A stretch of DNA of 64,000 nt from Pycnococcus provasolii (lineage: Eukaryota > Chlorophyta > Pseudoscourfieldiophyceae > Pseudoscourfieldiales). The notes beneath the pieces were generated by a model, which saw only the letters and a program-made list of their open reading frames with translations, was not told where the DNA came from and searched no databases. The DNA is taken from positions 512,330 to 576,329 of the forward strand of contig CP150576.1 in NCBI GenBank assembly GCA_049487715.1. Reading direction: 5' to 3'. The position numbers were made by a program, and so were the translations under genes. Shown one piece after another: positions 38,909-48,491 of the stretch. Each line of letters begins with the position of its first letter. Within the stretch, counting starts at the first letter, position 1.

Positions 38909-39236
38909 GGCCTGAGGAGAAGAGAGTAACTGTGAAACGTGACGTGACGTGATTGATGACGTGTACCGTCTGTCTGTCTGTTTTGGTCGTTGTATTTTTT
39001 TCAAGGGGAGGGGGGGAAGGGGGTTTGGGGGATGATGCCAAACTGCCAAACTGGCGATGGCGACGACGCGAACAGAGCACAAGGCACTCTGACAGAAGCT
39101 TCCACGGTTAAACGTGCTGTGAGTGGCGCGTCTGAACGGTAAAGCTTTATGGTTGAATGTGAACGGTGTGCCTGGACGACACATTAAACAAAGTACACTA
39201 CATCATTCCATAGACTATTTGAGTGAGCCAACGCAG
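38909..39236. other. Convergent intergenic region
   Basis: About 330 bases between the ABCA(2) stop and the spliced minus-strand gene. It contains poly-T and a G-rich run near 39004-39030. No gene seen. Confidence 0.5.
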
Positions 39237-39730
39237 CTACCAGTTTCCCTTTCCAGCGACGCGCGGGTCCCTCGGTGGTGGCCACGAGTCTCCAACCCAC
39301 GAGAACCTGTCCGACGTCTCAGCCGCCTTCGTGTTCGGAATCGGCTTGGCGAAGTTGGCGGGTCCCTGGATCATCTTAACAATGCGCAGAAACACGCCTT
39401 TTGCCTGGAGGATGGAAAACGTGTGTGTGTTTGTGTTTGTGTGTGTGCAGAGTTGAGTGAGTGACGAGAGTTGTCGCGAGAGCAGATTCATCGTTGCTTG
39501 TAACTTACGTGAGCCATGGGACCGAGTTTGGTTTTTCCTTCCCACTTCCTTGCTTCGATTTCCTTTTCCGACGCGCCTCGCTTCACCATCTTTTTGATTT
39601 CGCGCTTGTCGTCTTTGACTTTCTTCTTCCAGAACCTCTCGTACTCCTCGAGCGTGCCCTCTTCTTTCATGTCGTAGTACGCCTTGCGGCGGAACTGGTA
39701 CTTGTGGCTATCAGCGCGACGGCCCTTCAT
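39237..39730 (-). CDS. Small spliced gene, 129-aa basic protein of unknown function
   Basis: Exon 1 is 39509-39730, the intron 39405-39508 (104 bases), and exon 2 is 39237-39404. The splice sites are canonical: CAC|GTAAGT and, after a pyrimidine-rich stretch, CTCCAG|GCA. The join is phase 0 and gives KTKLGPMAHAKGVFLRIVK across the junction. The protein is strongly basic and helical at first (EEYERFWKKKVKDDKREIKK), then Pro-rich, with SDRFSWVGDSWPPPRDPR near the end. I do not recognise the family. No signal peptide. It is the only gene in the window with a clear consensus intron. Confidence 0.72.
39405..39508 (-). other. GT-AG spliceosomal intron
   Basis: 104-base intron with 5' site GTAAGT and 3' site CAG preceded by pyrimidines. 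A CACAAACACAAACAC tract lies in the middle. Removing it joins two open frames in phase. Confidence 0.75.
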
Positions 39731-40132
39731 AGTGGTAACAGCTAACAGCTAACAGAAGAACTTCTACAAAGCTTTCTTTCTTGGTGATACGAACGTTCTC
39801 TCGAACGAGATTCCGACGAACTGCGAGATTAGTTTCACTGCAGGGAGTTGGGGGCGGCTCTTTCTTCGCAACAAGAAACGGATAAGATCCCCCCCCCCCT
39901 ATTCACTAGGAGTTTACAAGTACGGTGTCTTGATTAGGGGTTACGATAGGAGTCCGCATCCGTCTTGATTCCATTCGGGGTTGAGTACTGGGTGGGCCCC
40001 AGTCACTTTTATCGTAGGGGGAGGTGAATTAGAATTGGCGGCGGCGGCGGATAGTTCCACATCTGTCACTACAGCTGTCACTTGTCACTTGTTGTTGTTG
40101 CTGCACTTCGTAGTGAGTGAGTACTTGCTGTA
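39731..40132. other. Divergent intergenic region
   Basis: About 400 bases upstream of both the small spliced gene and RPF1, with a poly-C run near 39889-39898. No further structure seen. Confidence 0.5.
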
Positions 40133-41515
40133 ATGGCGAAAGGCTCGTCGTTACCCTCAGGGTTGTCCTCCGACCCGTCTTCGCCGGACTATGCCGGCCC
40201 GTCCGTCGGGGAAATCACGTCGAAGATCAAAAACCGCTTGAAAAGATCAGAAGTCTACCACAACTTAATTAGGAAAAACGCTGCCAAGAAAAGAAAACTC
40301 AGAAAACAAAAGAAAAAACTACAAAAAAGTGAAGGCTCCTCATCCTCATCGCAGTCAGACGGTTCACAGGATGATGATGATGATGACGACTCCTCTTCGC
40401 GGCCGCCGAAGAGACCTAAAAAGCAAATGCAAAAGACTATTGAAAACACGCGCATATTCGACGCGCACGGCGCGGGCGTGCCACGTCCAGTGGGCGGCGG
40501 CGGCGACGGCGACGGCGACGACGACGCGCTTCAGCAGCAGCAGCAGTATCCGGGTGACGCGACAACAGCGGCAGCGCCCATCTCGGACGAGTTTGACGAA
40601 TTCTACAGCGGCGCCGTGGAACCGCGCGTTCTCATCACAACCGGATACAAACCGTCCAAAGTCACGTTCGCGTTTGTCGCCGACCTGCTGAAAACGCTAC
40701 CGAGCGCGTACTTCTACAAGAGACTCGCGAAACCACTCACAAAGGTGTACAAGCTAGCGGCAGAAAAAGGGTACACAGCCGTGCTCGTCATTGGTGAGGA
40801 CAGAAAACACATCACAAGCATGAGCGTGAGCAACCTACCACGTGGACCCACCGCCGTCTTTCGCGTCTCGAACGTCAAGTTGGTGAAGGATATCAAGGGA
40901 CACGGACGGGCGACGGGACATAGGCCAGAAGTCATCCTGAACAATTTCAAAACAACCATGGGCCAGCGCATGGGACGGCTTCTTGGAAGCCTGTTCAACA
41001 ACGACCCGCAGTTCGTCGGACGGCGTGCGGTGACATTTCACAACCAGCGCGACTTCATCTTCTTTCGGCACCACAGGTACATCTTCGAGACCAAGAACAA
41101 TCCCAGCGGCGACGAGCGCGTGCAAAAAAATGTTCGTGCACGCCTCCAGGAGCTCGGGCCGAGGTTCACGCTACGCCTGGACAAGGTGAGAAAGGGACCG
41201 CCAGGACTGGCAGGGGAGGAACTTGAGCAGTTCCTTCGAGAGCAAGCATCCGCGGGTGGTGAAAGCAGTGCAGCTGGCGCAGGTGCAGAAGCAGGAACGG
41301 AGACGGATGCGCCAGATTCAGAGAAAGGAAAGGAGGTGGAAGCGGCGCCGCCCAAGCGCACAAGAAAACATCCGACGAAGCTTTCTGAAATACGCGCGAT
41401 GGCGCGAAATAAGCCCAAGCGCCCGCTCGAGTACGAGGAGGCGATGACACGACGTGCGCTGAAGGCGGAGGCGGGCCAGGTGCAAGGCGTGCGTCGGCGA
41501 AAGTTTGTGCTGTAG
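40133..41515 (+). CDS. RPF1: Ribosome production factor 1 (Brix domain)
   Basis: 460 residues, ATG start. A Lys-rich N-terminus (KNRLKRSEVYHNLIRKNAAK, KKRKLRKQKKKLQ) precedes an acidic/Ser linker. The Brix domain spans about 163-350: PRVLITTGYKP, LPRGPTAVFRV, HRPEVILNNF and the G-R-RAVTFHNQRDFIFFRHHRY block. It closes with ELGPRFTLRLDKVRKG, the sigma70-like RNA-binding motif region. RPF1 acts in the nucleolus in 27S pre-rRNA processing and 60S subunit assembly. The C-terminal 100 residues are a species-specific basic extension. TGTAAC begins 2 bases after the stop. Confidence 0.95.
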   Translation: MAKGSSLPSGLSSDPSSPDYAGPSVGEITSKIKNRLKRSEVYHNLIRKNAAKKRKLRKQKKKLQKSEGSSSSSQSDGSQDDDDDDDSSSRPPKRPKKQMQKTIENTRIFDAHGAGVPRPVGGGGDGDGDDDALQQQQQYPGDATTAAAPISDEFDEFYSGAVEPRVLITTGYKPSKVTFAFVADLLKTLPSAYFYKRLAKPLTKVYKLAAEKGYTAVLVIGEDRKHITSMSVSNLPRGPTAVFRVSNVKLVKDIKGHGRATGHRPEVILNNFKTTMGQRMGRLLGSLFNNDPQFVGRRAVTFHNQRDFIFFRHHRYIFETKNNPSGDERVQKNVRARLQELGPRFTLRLDKVRKGPPGLAGEELEQFLREQASAGGESSAAGAGAEAGTETDAPDSEKGKEVEAAPPKRTRKHPTKLSEIRAMARNKPKRPLEYEEAMTRRALKAEAGQVQGVRRRKFVL

Positions 41516-41658
41516 TGTAACAAGACATTGAGACCAAAACATCCAAAAAAAAAAGAAGGAAAAGTGGAGTGAATGAACTACACGTGGAAATAGTAAGAAT
41601 GATGGCGAAAGACGAAAATTTGTACAAATGAGTGGTGTCATTTGAATCGTGTTGTGCG

Positions 41659-42648
41659 TCACGCGAAGTGAAAGCGCGTCACCACGCAGCTGACGTTGTC
41701 GTTCGTGCCTCGCTCCAGCGCCTCCTCGATCACCTTTTTGGCCGCCGCCTTCGGATCTGTGATGTCGCGAACCAAGTCCACCGCCTCCTGATTCGAAAGG
41801 ACGTCCCAGATGCCGTCGGAGCCCATCACGATGAAGTCGTCTGTCGGGCCGAGGCTCTCCTCGCTCAGCTCAGGTATCGCGACGACGTACTTTTTCAGGT
41901 TGCGGTCGCCGAAAGCTCGGCTCACAGCCAGCACGCCGCCGACGCGCCATGTACCCACGAACGCGACGACGCCACCCGCCTTCTCGATGCGCTCACGCTC
42001 GTCGTCACGGTTCGGCTTGTGGTCTGACGTAAGCTGCTTCGCCTTCCCCGCCCTGCTGAGCACGATACGGCAGTCCCCGCAGTGCGCGAGCAGCAGCCTG
42101 TTTCCAATGAGCAGCGCAAGTGCGCCCGTGCACCCGTCGTCGCGCATGCGTCCTGCATCACTTCGCATATAGTTCTGGTCTGTTTCGACGAAACCGTGCG
42201 TTAAGGCTGAGTGCACGTCCATGCAGAACTTCGGGTTGTTGGTGACCGCCTTGAATAGGTGTTGGGTGACGAAGTTGACGCACCCGTCCCCGCCGTGTCC
42301 GTCGTAGCAGCCGAACCATCCGACGCTCTCTCCCAGCACCTTATCGTCGTAGAATCGCACGTCGACGCGATCCTCCATGTTCGGGCGTCGGCCCTTGTCG
42401 AGAAACCATCCAGAGGTCACCTTGCCATCCGAGCTGTGTTGTATACGCAAGTTTTGGTTGTTTTGTTTTGTTTGTTTGTTTGTTTGTTTTGTTTGTGTGT
42501 GTGTTGGTATTTGCTTTGTGAGTCCAACTTGCTTTTGTGTTGCTGTTGCTGTTGCGATCGTTCGCCTGCTTGCCAACCTACGAAAACCGACCGGGCGAAA
42601 CCGACCCGACGAAGACCGCGCGTTTTGCGAGGCCGAGACGCGGCCCAT
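41659..42648 (-). CDS. PP2C-family Ser/Thr protein phosphatase
   Basis: 329 residues from the ATG at 42648. PPM motifs in order: KGRRPNMEDR, GCYDGHGGDG (metal-binding Asp), DDGCTGALALLIGNRLLLAHCGD (interrupted by no gap), SDHKPN, GVLAVSRAFGD, FIVMGSDGIWDVLSNQEAV and GTNDNVSC. All metal-coordinating Asp residues expected from the family are present. Such enzymes are monomeric, Mg/Mn-dependent and often act in stress signalling. The first 40 residues are basic and Ser-rich and may target an organelle. Residues of about 40-65 come from a CAAA-rich tract (42440-42520) that may be an intron read through, so the N-terminus is uncertain. Confidence 0.93.
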   Translation of the reverse strand: MGRVSASQNARSSSGRFRPVGFRRLASRRTIATATATQKQVGLTKQIPTHTQTKQTNKQTKQNNQNLRIQHSSDGKVTSGWFLDKGRRPNMEDRVDVRFYDDKVLGESVGWFGCYDGHGGDGCVNFVTQHLFKAVTNNPKFCMDVHSALTHGFVETDQNYMRSDAGRMRDDGCTGALALLIGNRLLLAHCGDCRIVLSRAGKAKQLTSDHKPNRDDERERIEKAGGVVAFVGTWRVGGVLAVSRAFGDRNLKKYVVAIPELSEESLGPTDDFIVMGSDGIWDVLSNQEAVDLVRDITDPKAAAKKVIEEALERGTNDNVSCVVTRFHFA

Positions 42649-43426
42649 GACCACCAAGGCCTACCTAAGGACGCGCCAGGAGTCATGTTCGCGGAATGAA
42701 GCCAATGAACCCATCTCCCCCATATACACCTTGCATCATATCATGCCAAACCACCGGAGACAATGTGCGTTTCTTCAACAGAGAGCAAGAAGTACAAGCA
42801 AAACCACCACATACCTTTTAGATTCGCCTTCGGGTCTCCATGGCGGCATACTACTAGAGGGTAACCTCTACTCGTGTGCGACTACAAGTGCGTGCAAGCT
42901 AAAGGTAGTACTATGAAGTTGGGAGGGAAAGGTATGTGTGTGTGTGCGTGTGATGGGACGGGCAGACGGGGACGGGGAGGGATGGCGGAGAGGAGAGGAG
43001 ACGAGAGAAAGGAAAGTTGAAACCGTGAAAGGAAAGGCCGGCAAGAGGAAGAGGAAGAGGTGGGCCTGTGCAAAGAAAATTTAACTTCTCCCACGTCCGT
43101 CGTCCGCTTCTTGCTTGCACTTGGAGAGTGTGCTGTGTGGCGAGTTTCGGTTTCGGCCTTTTGCCCCCAGAGGAATCCCCAGAGGAAAAAAGTGCCACGA
43201 GTCACCCCTGGGCCTCCTGGGTCACCTCGATCTCCTACCTTAGGTAGTACTTAAGCTTAGTGTTAGGGTTTCCCGTAAACTAGGGTTACCGCACCTTTGG
43301 GTTGTTTCGAGGAATCCGCGCCCCCCTGGTTCTTACTTCTTATCCCTCCTCCTGGCACCCCTCAGGGTAAGTTCGATTAAGGGCCTCTAAGATACCCTCT
43401 CCCTGTATCTCAGATAGAAGAACTCT
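42649..43426. other. Divergent intergenic region with short telomere-like words
   Basis: About 780 bases between the PP2C and the sialidase-like gene. At 43258-43292 there are isolated TTAGGGTTT and CTAGGGTTA words. No gene supported. Confidence 0.5.
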
Positions 43427-45432
43427 ATGGCGCCGCAGCCTTTATTGGCCGCAAGATCGGGCGGGAGGCACCTCAGGACCAACCACCTCAGGACGAAGAT
43501 GTGCCAAGGCGCCGCGCTCGTCGCCGCGCTCGTGTGGCTGCTCTCGGCCACCGCGCCGAGGACGTTTCGAGTGGGCGGCGGCGGCGGCGGCGCTGGCGGT
43601 GGCGGTGGCGGCGACGGCGCGACAGAATCGGGAGACGCGACGGGCGCGCTCCTCAACGACGGACTCGCGCACGACGCCGACGGGAACGTGCTCTCTTACA
43701 CGGAAAAAGACTACCACTTCGACTTCGCGAACGCCGTCGCGGAGCTCAAGAAGAGAGAGGAGGCGCTCGAGGTGTCCAACAACGGAACGAGGGCGCTCGG
43801 GTACTGCCCCAGCCAGCTCGGTGCGCGATATCCGATCGCAAACGACGGAACCGTCTTGAACGTCGAAAAGGTGCCCGAACTGTCAAGCCAGTACGTGTTC
43901 AGGTACAACAACTACGTCAAATACACTCACATGGCGGTGATCACGCAGTGGGGCAACGTGCTCTTCGCGGCGTGGCAGGCGGCACCCATCCCACCGCGAT
44001 TTCTCGAACGCACGTCGCCGACGCAGGAGGTGGTCGTCGAAGGACTTCCTGAGCAGAGAATTCTGTACTCCATCAGCCGCGACCTCGGGAGAACGTGGGA
44101 GCAGCCGATGGCGCTGCAGCTGCACTCCGCCGGCGCGGTGTGGAGCCCCGTCGTTCACGGCGACAAAACGGGCCGGCTGTGGCTCTTCTACTCGGAGAGC
44201 ACGCGGTGCATGCGCACCAGCAAGGTGGTCAACACGTGGGCACCTGGCGGAGACATACGCATCATCTCGCTCGCCAACACGAAGAGCCTCTCCGCCGGCG
44301 TGCTCGAGCCTGGAGACCAGCCGCTGTGGACGCTCCCGCGAACCATCCTGAAGCAGGAGGACGAAGACGGCGTGCCGAAGGTGATCGCGAACAAGCTGAC
44401 CGTGCTGTCAACGGGCACGTGGGTACTCCCGTACTGGCGCGAGGCGCCCGAGGACGGGCCGTGCTCCGAGCTGCGCGCCCAGCCGTCCGCGGGCAGGTCG
44501 GGCGTGCTGCTGTCGAGCGACAGCGGACGAACGTGGAATGCGTTCGGGTCCGTCGGCTCGCCGTCGACGAGCTTGATTGAACCGAGCGTCGTCGAACTGC
44601 GGAGCGGCGCCCTGCTCATGCTGCTGCGCAGCTCCACGGGGTGCGTTTATCGCAGCACGAGCACCGACGGCGGGCGCACGTGGAGCCTTGCGGAGCCCAC
44701 GCGCCTCCCGAACCCGAACTCGAAGCTGCACATCATGCGTCTCGAGCCAGCGGGCCACCTCGTGATGGCATTCAACAACCACCGGCACGCCGGCGCGGAC
44801 TACGGCAAATCCTGCCTCGCATGCCGCACGAACATGAACCTCGCGGTGAGCACGGACGACGGCATCAACTGGCGGCGCATCTCGATCATCGACGACGAGC
44901 GTACGCCGGGCCTGCGCGCGCACTACCCCACGATGCTGCAGGTGGACACGAAGCTGTTCGTCATGTACACGCGATTCTACCTGTACCCCGACCCGGGTCT
45001 GTTTTCGAGCGAGCAGGGTGTGCGCGTCGTGACTCTTGACTTCTCGGAGGTTCTCAAGCGCGACGCGCGTCCAAGCACGAGGCAGGTTCCGACGAGGGCG
45101 ATGCTCCTGAACGTGGTGTCGCACCTGCTCGGGCCTTACTTCAAGAACAATCCGCAGGACGTTCTTCGCCTTGGCATGCGTGCAAATCGCTGGAAGCGCC
45201 TCGCAGGTCTGCTGTGCCAAACGTACGAGCTTAGCGCCGTCGGTGGCGCAGCTTGGCTTTCGACGAAGAAGCGGTTTGGCAACTATGCGGTGAAGCGCGT
45301 CTGGTCCGTGATTGAACCAGCCTTGTCGCAGATGCGCGGTTCCGGCGCGGACGACACGCCACCGCTGCCAGAGGGGTCTGGTGGTGCAGTATCGGAGGAA
45401 TCGAGCGGTGGCACGAGAGGCGAAGACGACGC

Positions 45433-45473
<41 letters not shown>

Positions 45474-45475
45474 GA
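43427..45475 (+). CDS. Membrane-anchored sialidase-like (BNR/Asp-box) protein
   Basis: 682 residues, ATG start. A basic N-terminus and the hydrophobic stretch GAALVAALVWLLS at residues 28-40 suggest a type II signal anchor placing the rest in the secretory lumen or outside. A Gly-rich linker follows. The core (about 130-540) is a six-bladed propeller type with at least four Asp-boxes: SRDLGRTWE, SSDSGRTWN, STDGGRTWS and STDDGINWR. It is closest in style to bacterial BNR exo-sialidase-like proteins (PF13088-type). The Arg triad cannot be assigned by eye, so sialidase activity is not established. The C-terminus ends in a polySer run encoded by (TCG)n. TGTAAC follows about 60 bases after the stop. 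Confidence 0.82.
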
Positions 45476-45609
45476 TACGCTGACACGATTGCGTTGTGTA
45501 CGAAAGACTAGTAGAATTGAATGGTAATTTAATCTTATGTAACTCTAAGAAGGAATTTTGTGTGGATGTTGATGTGCGTGTGCTTTTCTAAGGCTAAGAA
45601 TTTCTTGTT

Positions 45610-45645
45610 CACGTACACACATTATTATTTACTGAATGAATGAAT
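45610..45645 (-). repeat. Recurrent CTCATTCAGTAA element, copy F (partial)
   Basis: On the minus strand it reads TCATTCATTCAGTAAAT, starting about 26 bases after the stop of the minus-strand coiled-coil gene. Only the first half of the element is recognisable. Confidence 0.4.
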
Positions 45646-45670
45646 CGTAGGACTATCGTAAGTTGGTCCA

Positions 45671-46471
45671 CTACACGAGCTCGCGCACGCCCGCTGCGAG
45701 TGCGCCGCTCATGAGCGGACGGACTCCGCGTGCCGACGACGCCGCGGAGTCTGTCGGCCTTCCACCACCTCGCTTTCCGCTCGCTCCCACGCCCGTCGCG
45801 ACGAGTCCTCCCATCACCAGCTGTAGTCCGTGCTGCTTTCCTTGGTCGAAGCTCTGGTTCGCGTGCTCCGTGAGAGCTTGCAGCGCCTCCGCCTGCCTTT
45901 GCGTGTGTTCCACCGCCTCGTCGCGTTGTCTCTGCGCGATGGCGGTTTGCTGTATTTGTTCGTCGAGTTCCTCGGCGAGCTGTCCGACGCGCTCTTCCGC
46001 TGCTGTGAGTTGTTCTCTTGCGTCCACGGCGCGCGCTCTCCATATGGCGACTTCCCTTTCGAGCGCGGCAATGCGTTCGGCGTCGTCGCCTTGGCGGCTC
46101 TGCATGGCTTCGAAGACACGCTGCTGCGCGTCAATTTTCGCGTAGAGCGCGTCAAGTTCCTGCGCCATTCCTGAGACTTGCGCAGTCACGGCGGGCGTCG
46201 TGGTTTCGGGTGGCACGGCGTCGAGGTCCGTGCCCACCTGTCCAGGTCGTCCGCGCCAGAAGACGTACTGCGCCGTCCTTCTGCGCGGCTGCGCGGACGT
46301 CGGCTTGGGGGGTCCCGTACTACTGTTTTTGTTCTCTTTCTCCGCGGCAGAAGAGGCTCCGTGTGTCGCCATGGGCACGGCGGAGGAGAGGACGTCGTGC
46401 GGCGTTTCCCCCAAGGCAAGGTGCCCACCATGGTCTTGCACTGGTGCGTGCGTGTTTGTCGTCTCTTGCAT
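45671..46471 (-). CDS. Coiled-coil protein, unknown
   Basis: 266 residues, ATG to TAG. A disordered N-terminus contains RRRTAQYVFWRGRPGQVGTD. A coiled coil of about 110 residues follows (AQELDALYAKIDAQQRVFEA through QRQRDEAVEHTQRQAEALQA). A short Gly/Val-rich patch, LQLVMGGLVATGVG, near 220-235 is too weak to call a membrane anchor. Family not recognised. It might be a tethering or scaffold protein; that is a guess from composition only. Confidence 0.7.
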   Translation of the reverse strand: MQETTNTHAPVQDHGGHLALGETPHDVLSSAVPMATHGASSAAEKENKNSSTGPPKPTSAQPRRRTAQYVFWRGRPGQVGTDLDAVPPETTTPAVTAQVSGMAQELDALYAKIDAQQRVFEAMQSRQGDDAERIAALEREVAIWRARAVDAREQLTAAEERVGQLAEELDEQIQQTAIAQRQRDEAVEHTQRQAEALQALTEHANQSFDQGKQHGLQLVMGGLVATGVGASGKRGGGRPTDSAASSARGVRPLMSGALAAGVRELV

Positions 46472-47111
46472 GGTACGGTACGGTACCTATTCCCCCGCTA
46501 AGCTTAAGCTTAAGCTTAAGCAGCAATATAATAAGTTGCGTTCCGAGTGCGAATGAGAAGAATGAAGACGAAGACTGGAAGAGGGAGGGAGGACGCGAGA
46601 AGGCTGACGCCGTGTTCAGGGCAAAGCGGTCAGTTTTGGGTGTTTTTTCGCCTTTGTCAGTTTTTTTCTGGGCAGGAGACCGTTGACCTTGGACAATGGT
46701 CACAGCCAAAAGGTCAAGGTTTTGGTCAAGATTAGGGGTGCTTGCCGGGAATACGGGATACCTCTGTCTCGACCGTTTGTCTCGACCAGGAAGGTGGTAC
46801 GACCTAAGAACCTGCCATGCCGTCGCCATGGCGTCGTCGCCGGCGGTGGAAGCGCGCGTAGTGGCGCAGTCTAAGGCGTTGGGCTTGCAGGCCGACCGCT
46901 CGGATGACTGGTGCGGTGCAGGTTTACCCCTTCAAACTAGGGTTACATGTTAGGGGTTAGCGTTAGGGTTAGGGTTACATGTTAGGGTTCTCAGTGTTAG
47001 TTTCGTGTCCCCTTCCTTCCCCCTCTTGTTGTTTTCTTGTTCTCGTCGTCCCCCTCTTCCCCCTCGCCCAATGCATTCATTCCGTGGTTCTCGCTCCCAA
47101 GAACGACAAGA
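46472..47111. other. Intergenic region with TTAAGC repeat, tRNA-like stretch and telomere-like tract
   Basis: A TTAAGC tandem (about four units) lies at 46498-46521. A tRNA-like stretch is at about 46850-46932, with an A-box-like TGGCGCAGTC and a poor B-box. TTAGGGTTACATG-type words follow at 46935-46992. No protein gene seen. Confidence 0.5.
46935..46992 (+). repeat. Degenerate interstitial telomere-like tract
   Basis: ACTAGGGTTACATG, TTAGGGGTTAGCG and GTTAGGGTTAGGG words in tandem. They closely resemble the variant repeats (TTACAACTAGGG) at the base of the terminal arrays. Confidence 0.75.
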
Positions 47112-48167
47112 ATGGACGCCCCTGCTGCAGCGCCTAATAATACTAATAATAATACGGATACGCCAACGAAGACTACTACGCGTGGTTCTCAGTGGGACGT
47201 CCTGAATGCGACGCCGCCTCCCAACTCCAATAATGCCTCAGGCTCCCTTAATAACGCAGAAGACAACCATCATCCTGTCCCTTGTAAGGCTGACGACTCC
47301 GACGATGTTCCTAACTTTCAGAATAATAACCTGAATCTTAACGAGGAGTCGTCTCTCCATCTCCAAAAGGAGAGAGGAGGACATGACAATGACAATGGCA
47401 ATGAAGAGTTAGCAGACGCGTTTGACGTAGCTACTTTTGGGAGCGACTCCGCCGCCGCCAAGTCCGCGAAAGAAAAGGAAACCACCAGGCAGCGAACGCA
47501 GAGACTCTTCAGGGAAGGAGAACGCCGCTCGGGGCGAGTCGCGCGGGTGCAGCTGGAAAAAGAACAGAAGGAGGCGCTCGCCGTTGCGCTCGCCGCGGAA
47601 AACGCCGAGAGAGGAGAGGCGAGAGTCACCAGAGACGGTCCGAACAAGGGAAAGAAGGATAAAACGAGCACGCTCAAGGCCGAGGATGCCGTGCAGGCGC
47701 TCGCTGTCGCGTGGGACGACTCCACGGACAACGGGCCGTTCGCGCCGAGCGCCACCGCGGCTTTCCAGAGAAGTCCCGCGGCGGGACTGCGAAGGAGGGC
47801 CATCGTCGTGGGAACGCGAGGAGGAACGCGCGACGACACAGGCGACGCCATCGACGAGGAGGCGGAGGAAGCGAAGGCGAGACGCCTGCGACAAGCTTGG
47901 CTCGAAGGAGGGAGCAAGTTTTCTCAGGGAATCAAGTACCTGAACGCGACGGACGACACGCACGCGGAAACGAGGCGGCTGTACGCGAAAACGCGAGACG
48001 AATGCGCAAGCGTGCAAGAAGACGCCGACAAAGACGGCGAGCAGGCCAGGAAGAGGTTGCGTGGTGCTGAAGTGCATCCGCTCGTGCGTCTCACCTCGAA
48101 AGATGTCGAAATCGATGACGCGGCGGCATACACGCGCATGCTTGCGCGCAGTATCCTGAACCTGTGA
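47112..48167 (+). CDS. Disordered, charged protein of unknown function
   Basis: 351 residues from the ATG at 47112; the frame upstream has only a TTG. Asn-rich N-terminus (NNTNNNTDTP, EDNHHP, FQNNNLNLNEE). A basic, helix-prone middle (RTQRLFREGERRSGRVARVQ) and a C-terminal helical segment (KFSQGIKYLNATDD, AAAYTRMLARSIL) may be the functional part. No transmembrane or catalytic motif. A KRLR stretch could be nuclear targeting. Family not recognised. Confidence 0.68.
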   Translation: MDAPAAAPNNTNNNTDTPTKTTTRGSQWDVLNATPPPNSNNASGSLNNAEDNHHPVPCKADDSDDVPNFQNNNLNLNEESSLHLQKERGGHDNDNGNEELADAFDVATFGSDSAAAKSAKEKETTRQRTQRLFREGERRSGRVARVQLEKEQKEALAVALAAENAERGEARVTRDGPNKGKKDKTSTLKAEDAVQALAVAWDDSTDNGPFAPSATAAFQRSPAAGLRRRAIVVGTRGGTRDDTGDAIDEEAEEAKARRLRQAWLEGGSKFSQGIKYLNATDDTHAETRRLYAKTRDECASVQEDADKDGEQARKRLRGAEVHPLVRLTSKDVEIDDAAAYTRMLARSILNL

Positions 48168-48172
48168 TTATT

Positions 48173-48220
48173 GCATTTAGTAATGGAACGTGAGTCACTC
48201 TGTCCAGCGGTCGTCCATTC
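48173..48220 (+). repeat. Recurrent CTCATTCAGTAA element, copy C
   Basis: GCATTTAGTAATGGAACGTG followed by CTCTGTCCAGCGGTCGTCCA, on the sense strand 5 bases after the stop of the preceding gene. It shares its second half with the copies at 56718 and 26003. Confidence 0.6.
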
Positions 48221-48491
48221 ATTCACACGATTTAACCAGTCAGCCAAGCGCGTTTTTGTACATGGGTGGGTCCAAACCACGTTTCGCTGGTGTCCGGCGT
48301 GAGAGCTAGCTCATTTTGGCGCTTGTTTGTCGTCACTTTTTAATATCCAGAAGGCTGCAAACAAACAAACAAACGAACAAACAAACGTTTCAAGCAATTC
48401 GTCTTCTTTACATAGTCTATGTACATCCTTCACGTAAGCGGCGGCAGCGCGAAAAGTCGCTGCAGAGGCGACGCGCAGTCGATCAAGCAAG

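Noticed and set aside
46471-46521. GGTACGGTACGGTACC and TTAAGC tandem as an origin or attachment site
   Set aside because: Short palindromic simple repeats with no associated protein genes; nothing else supports such a role.
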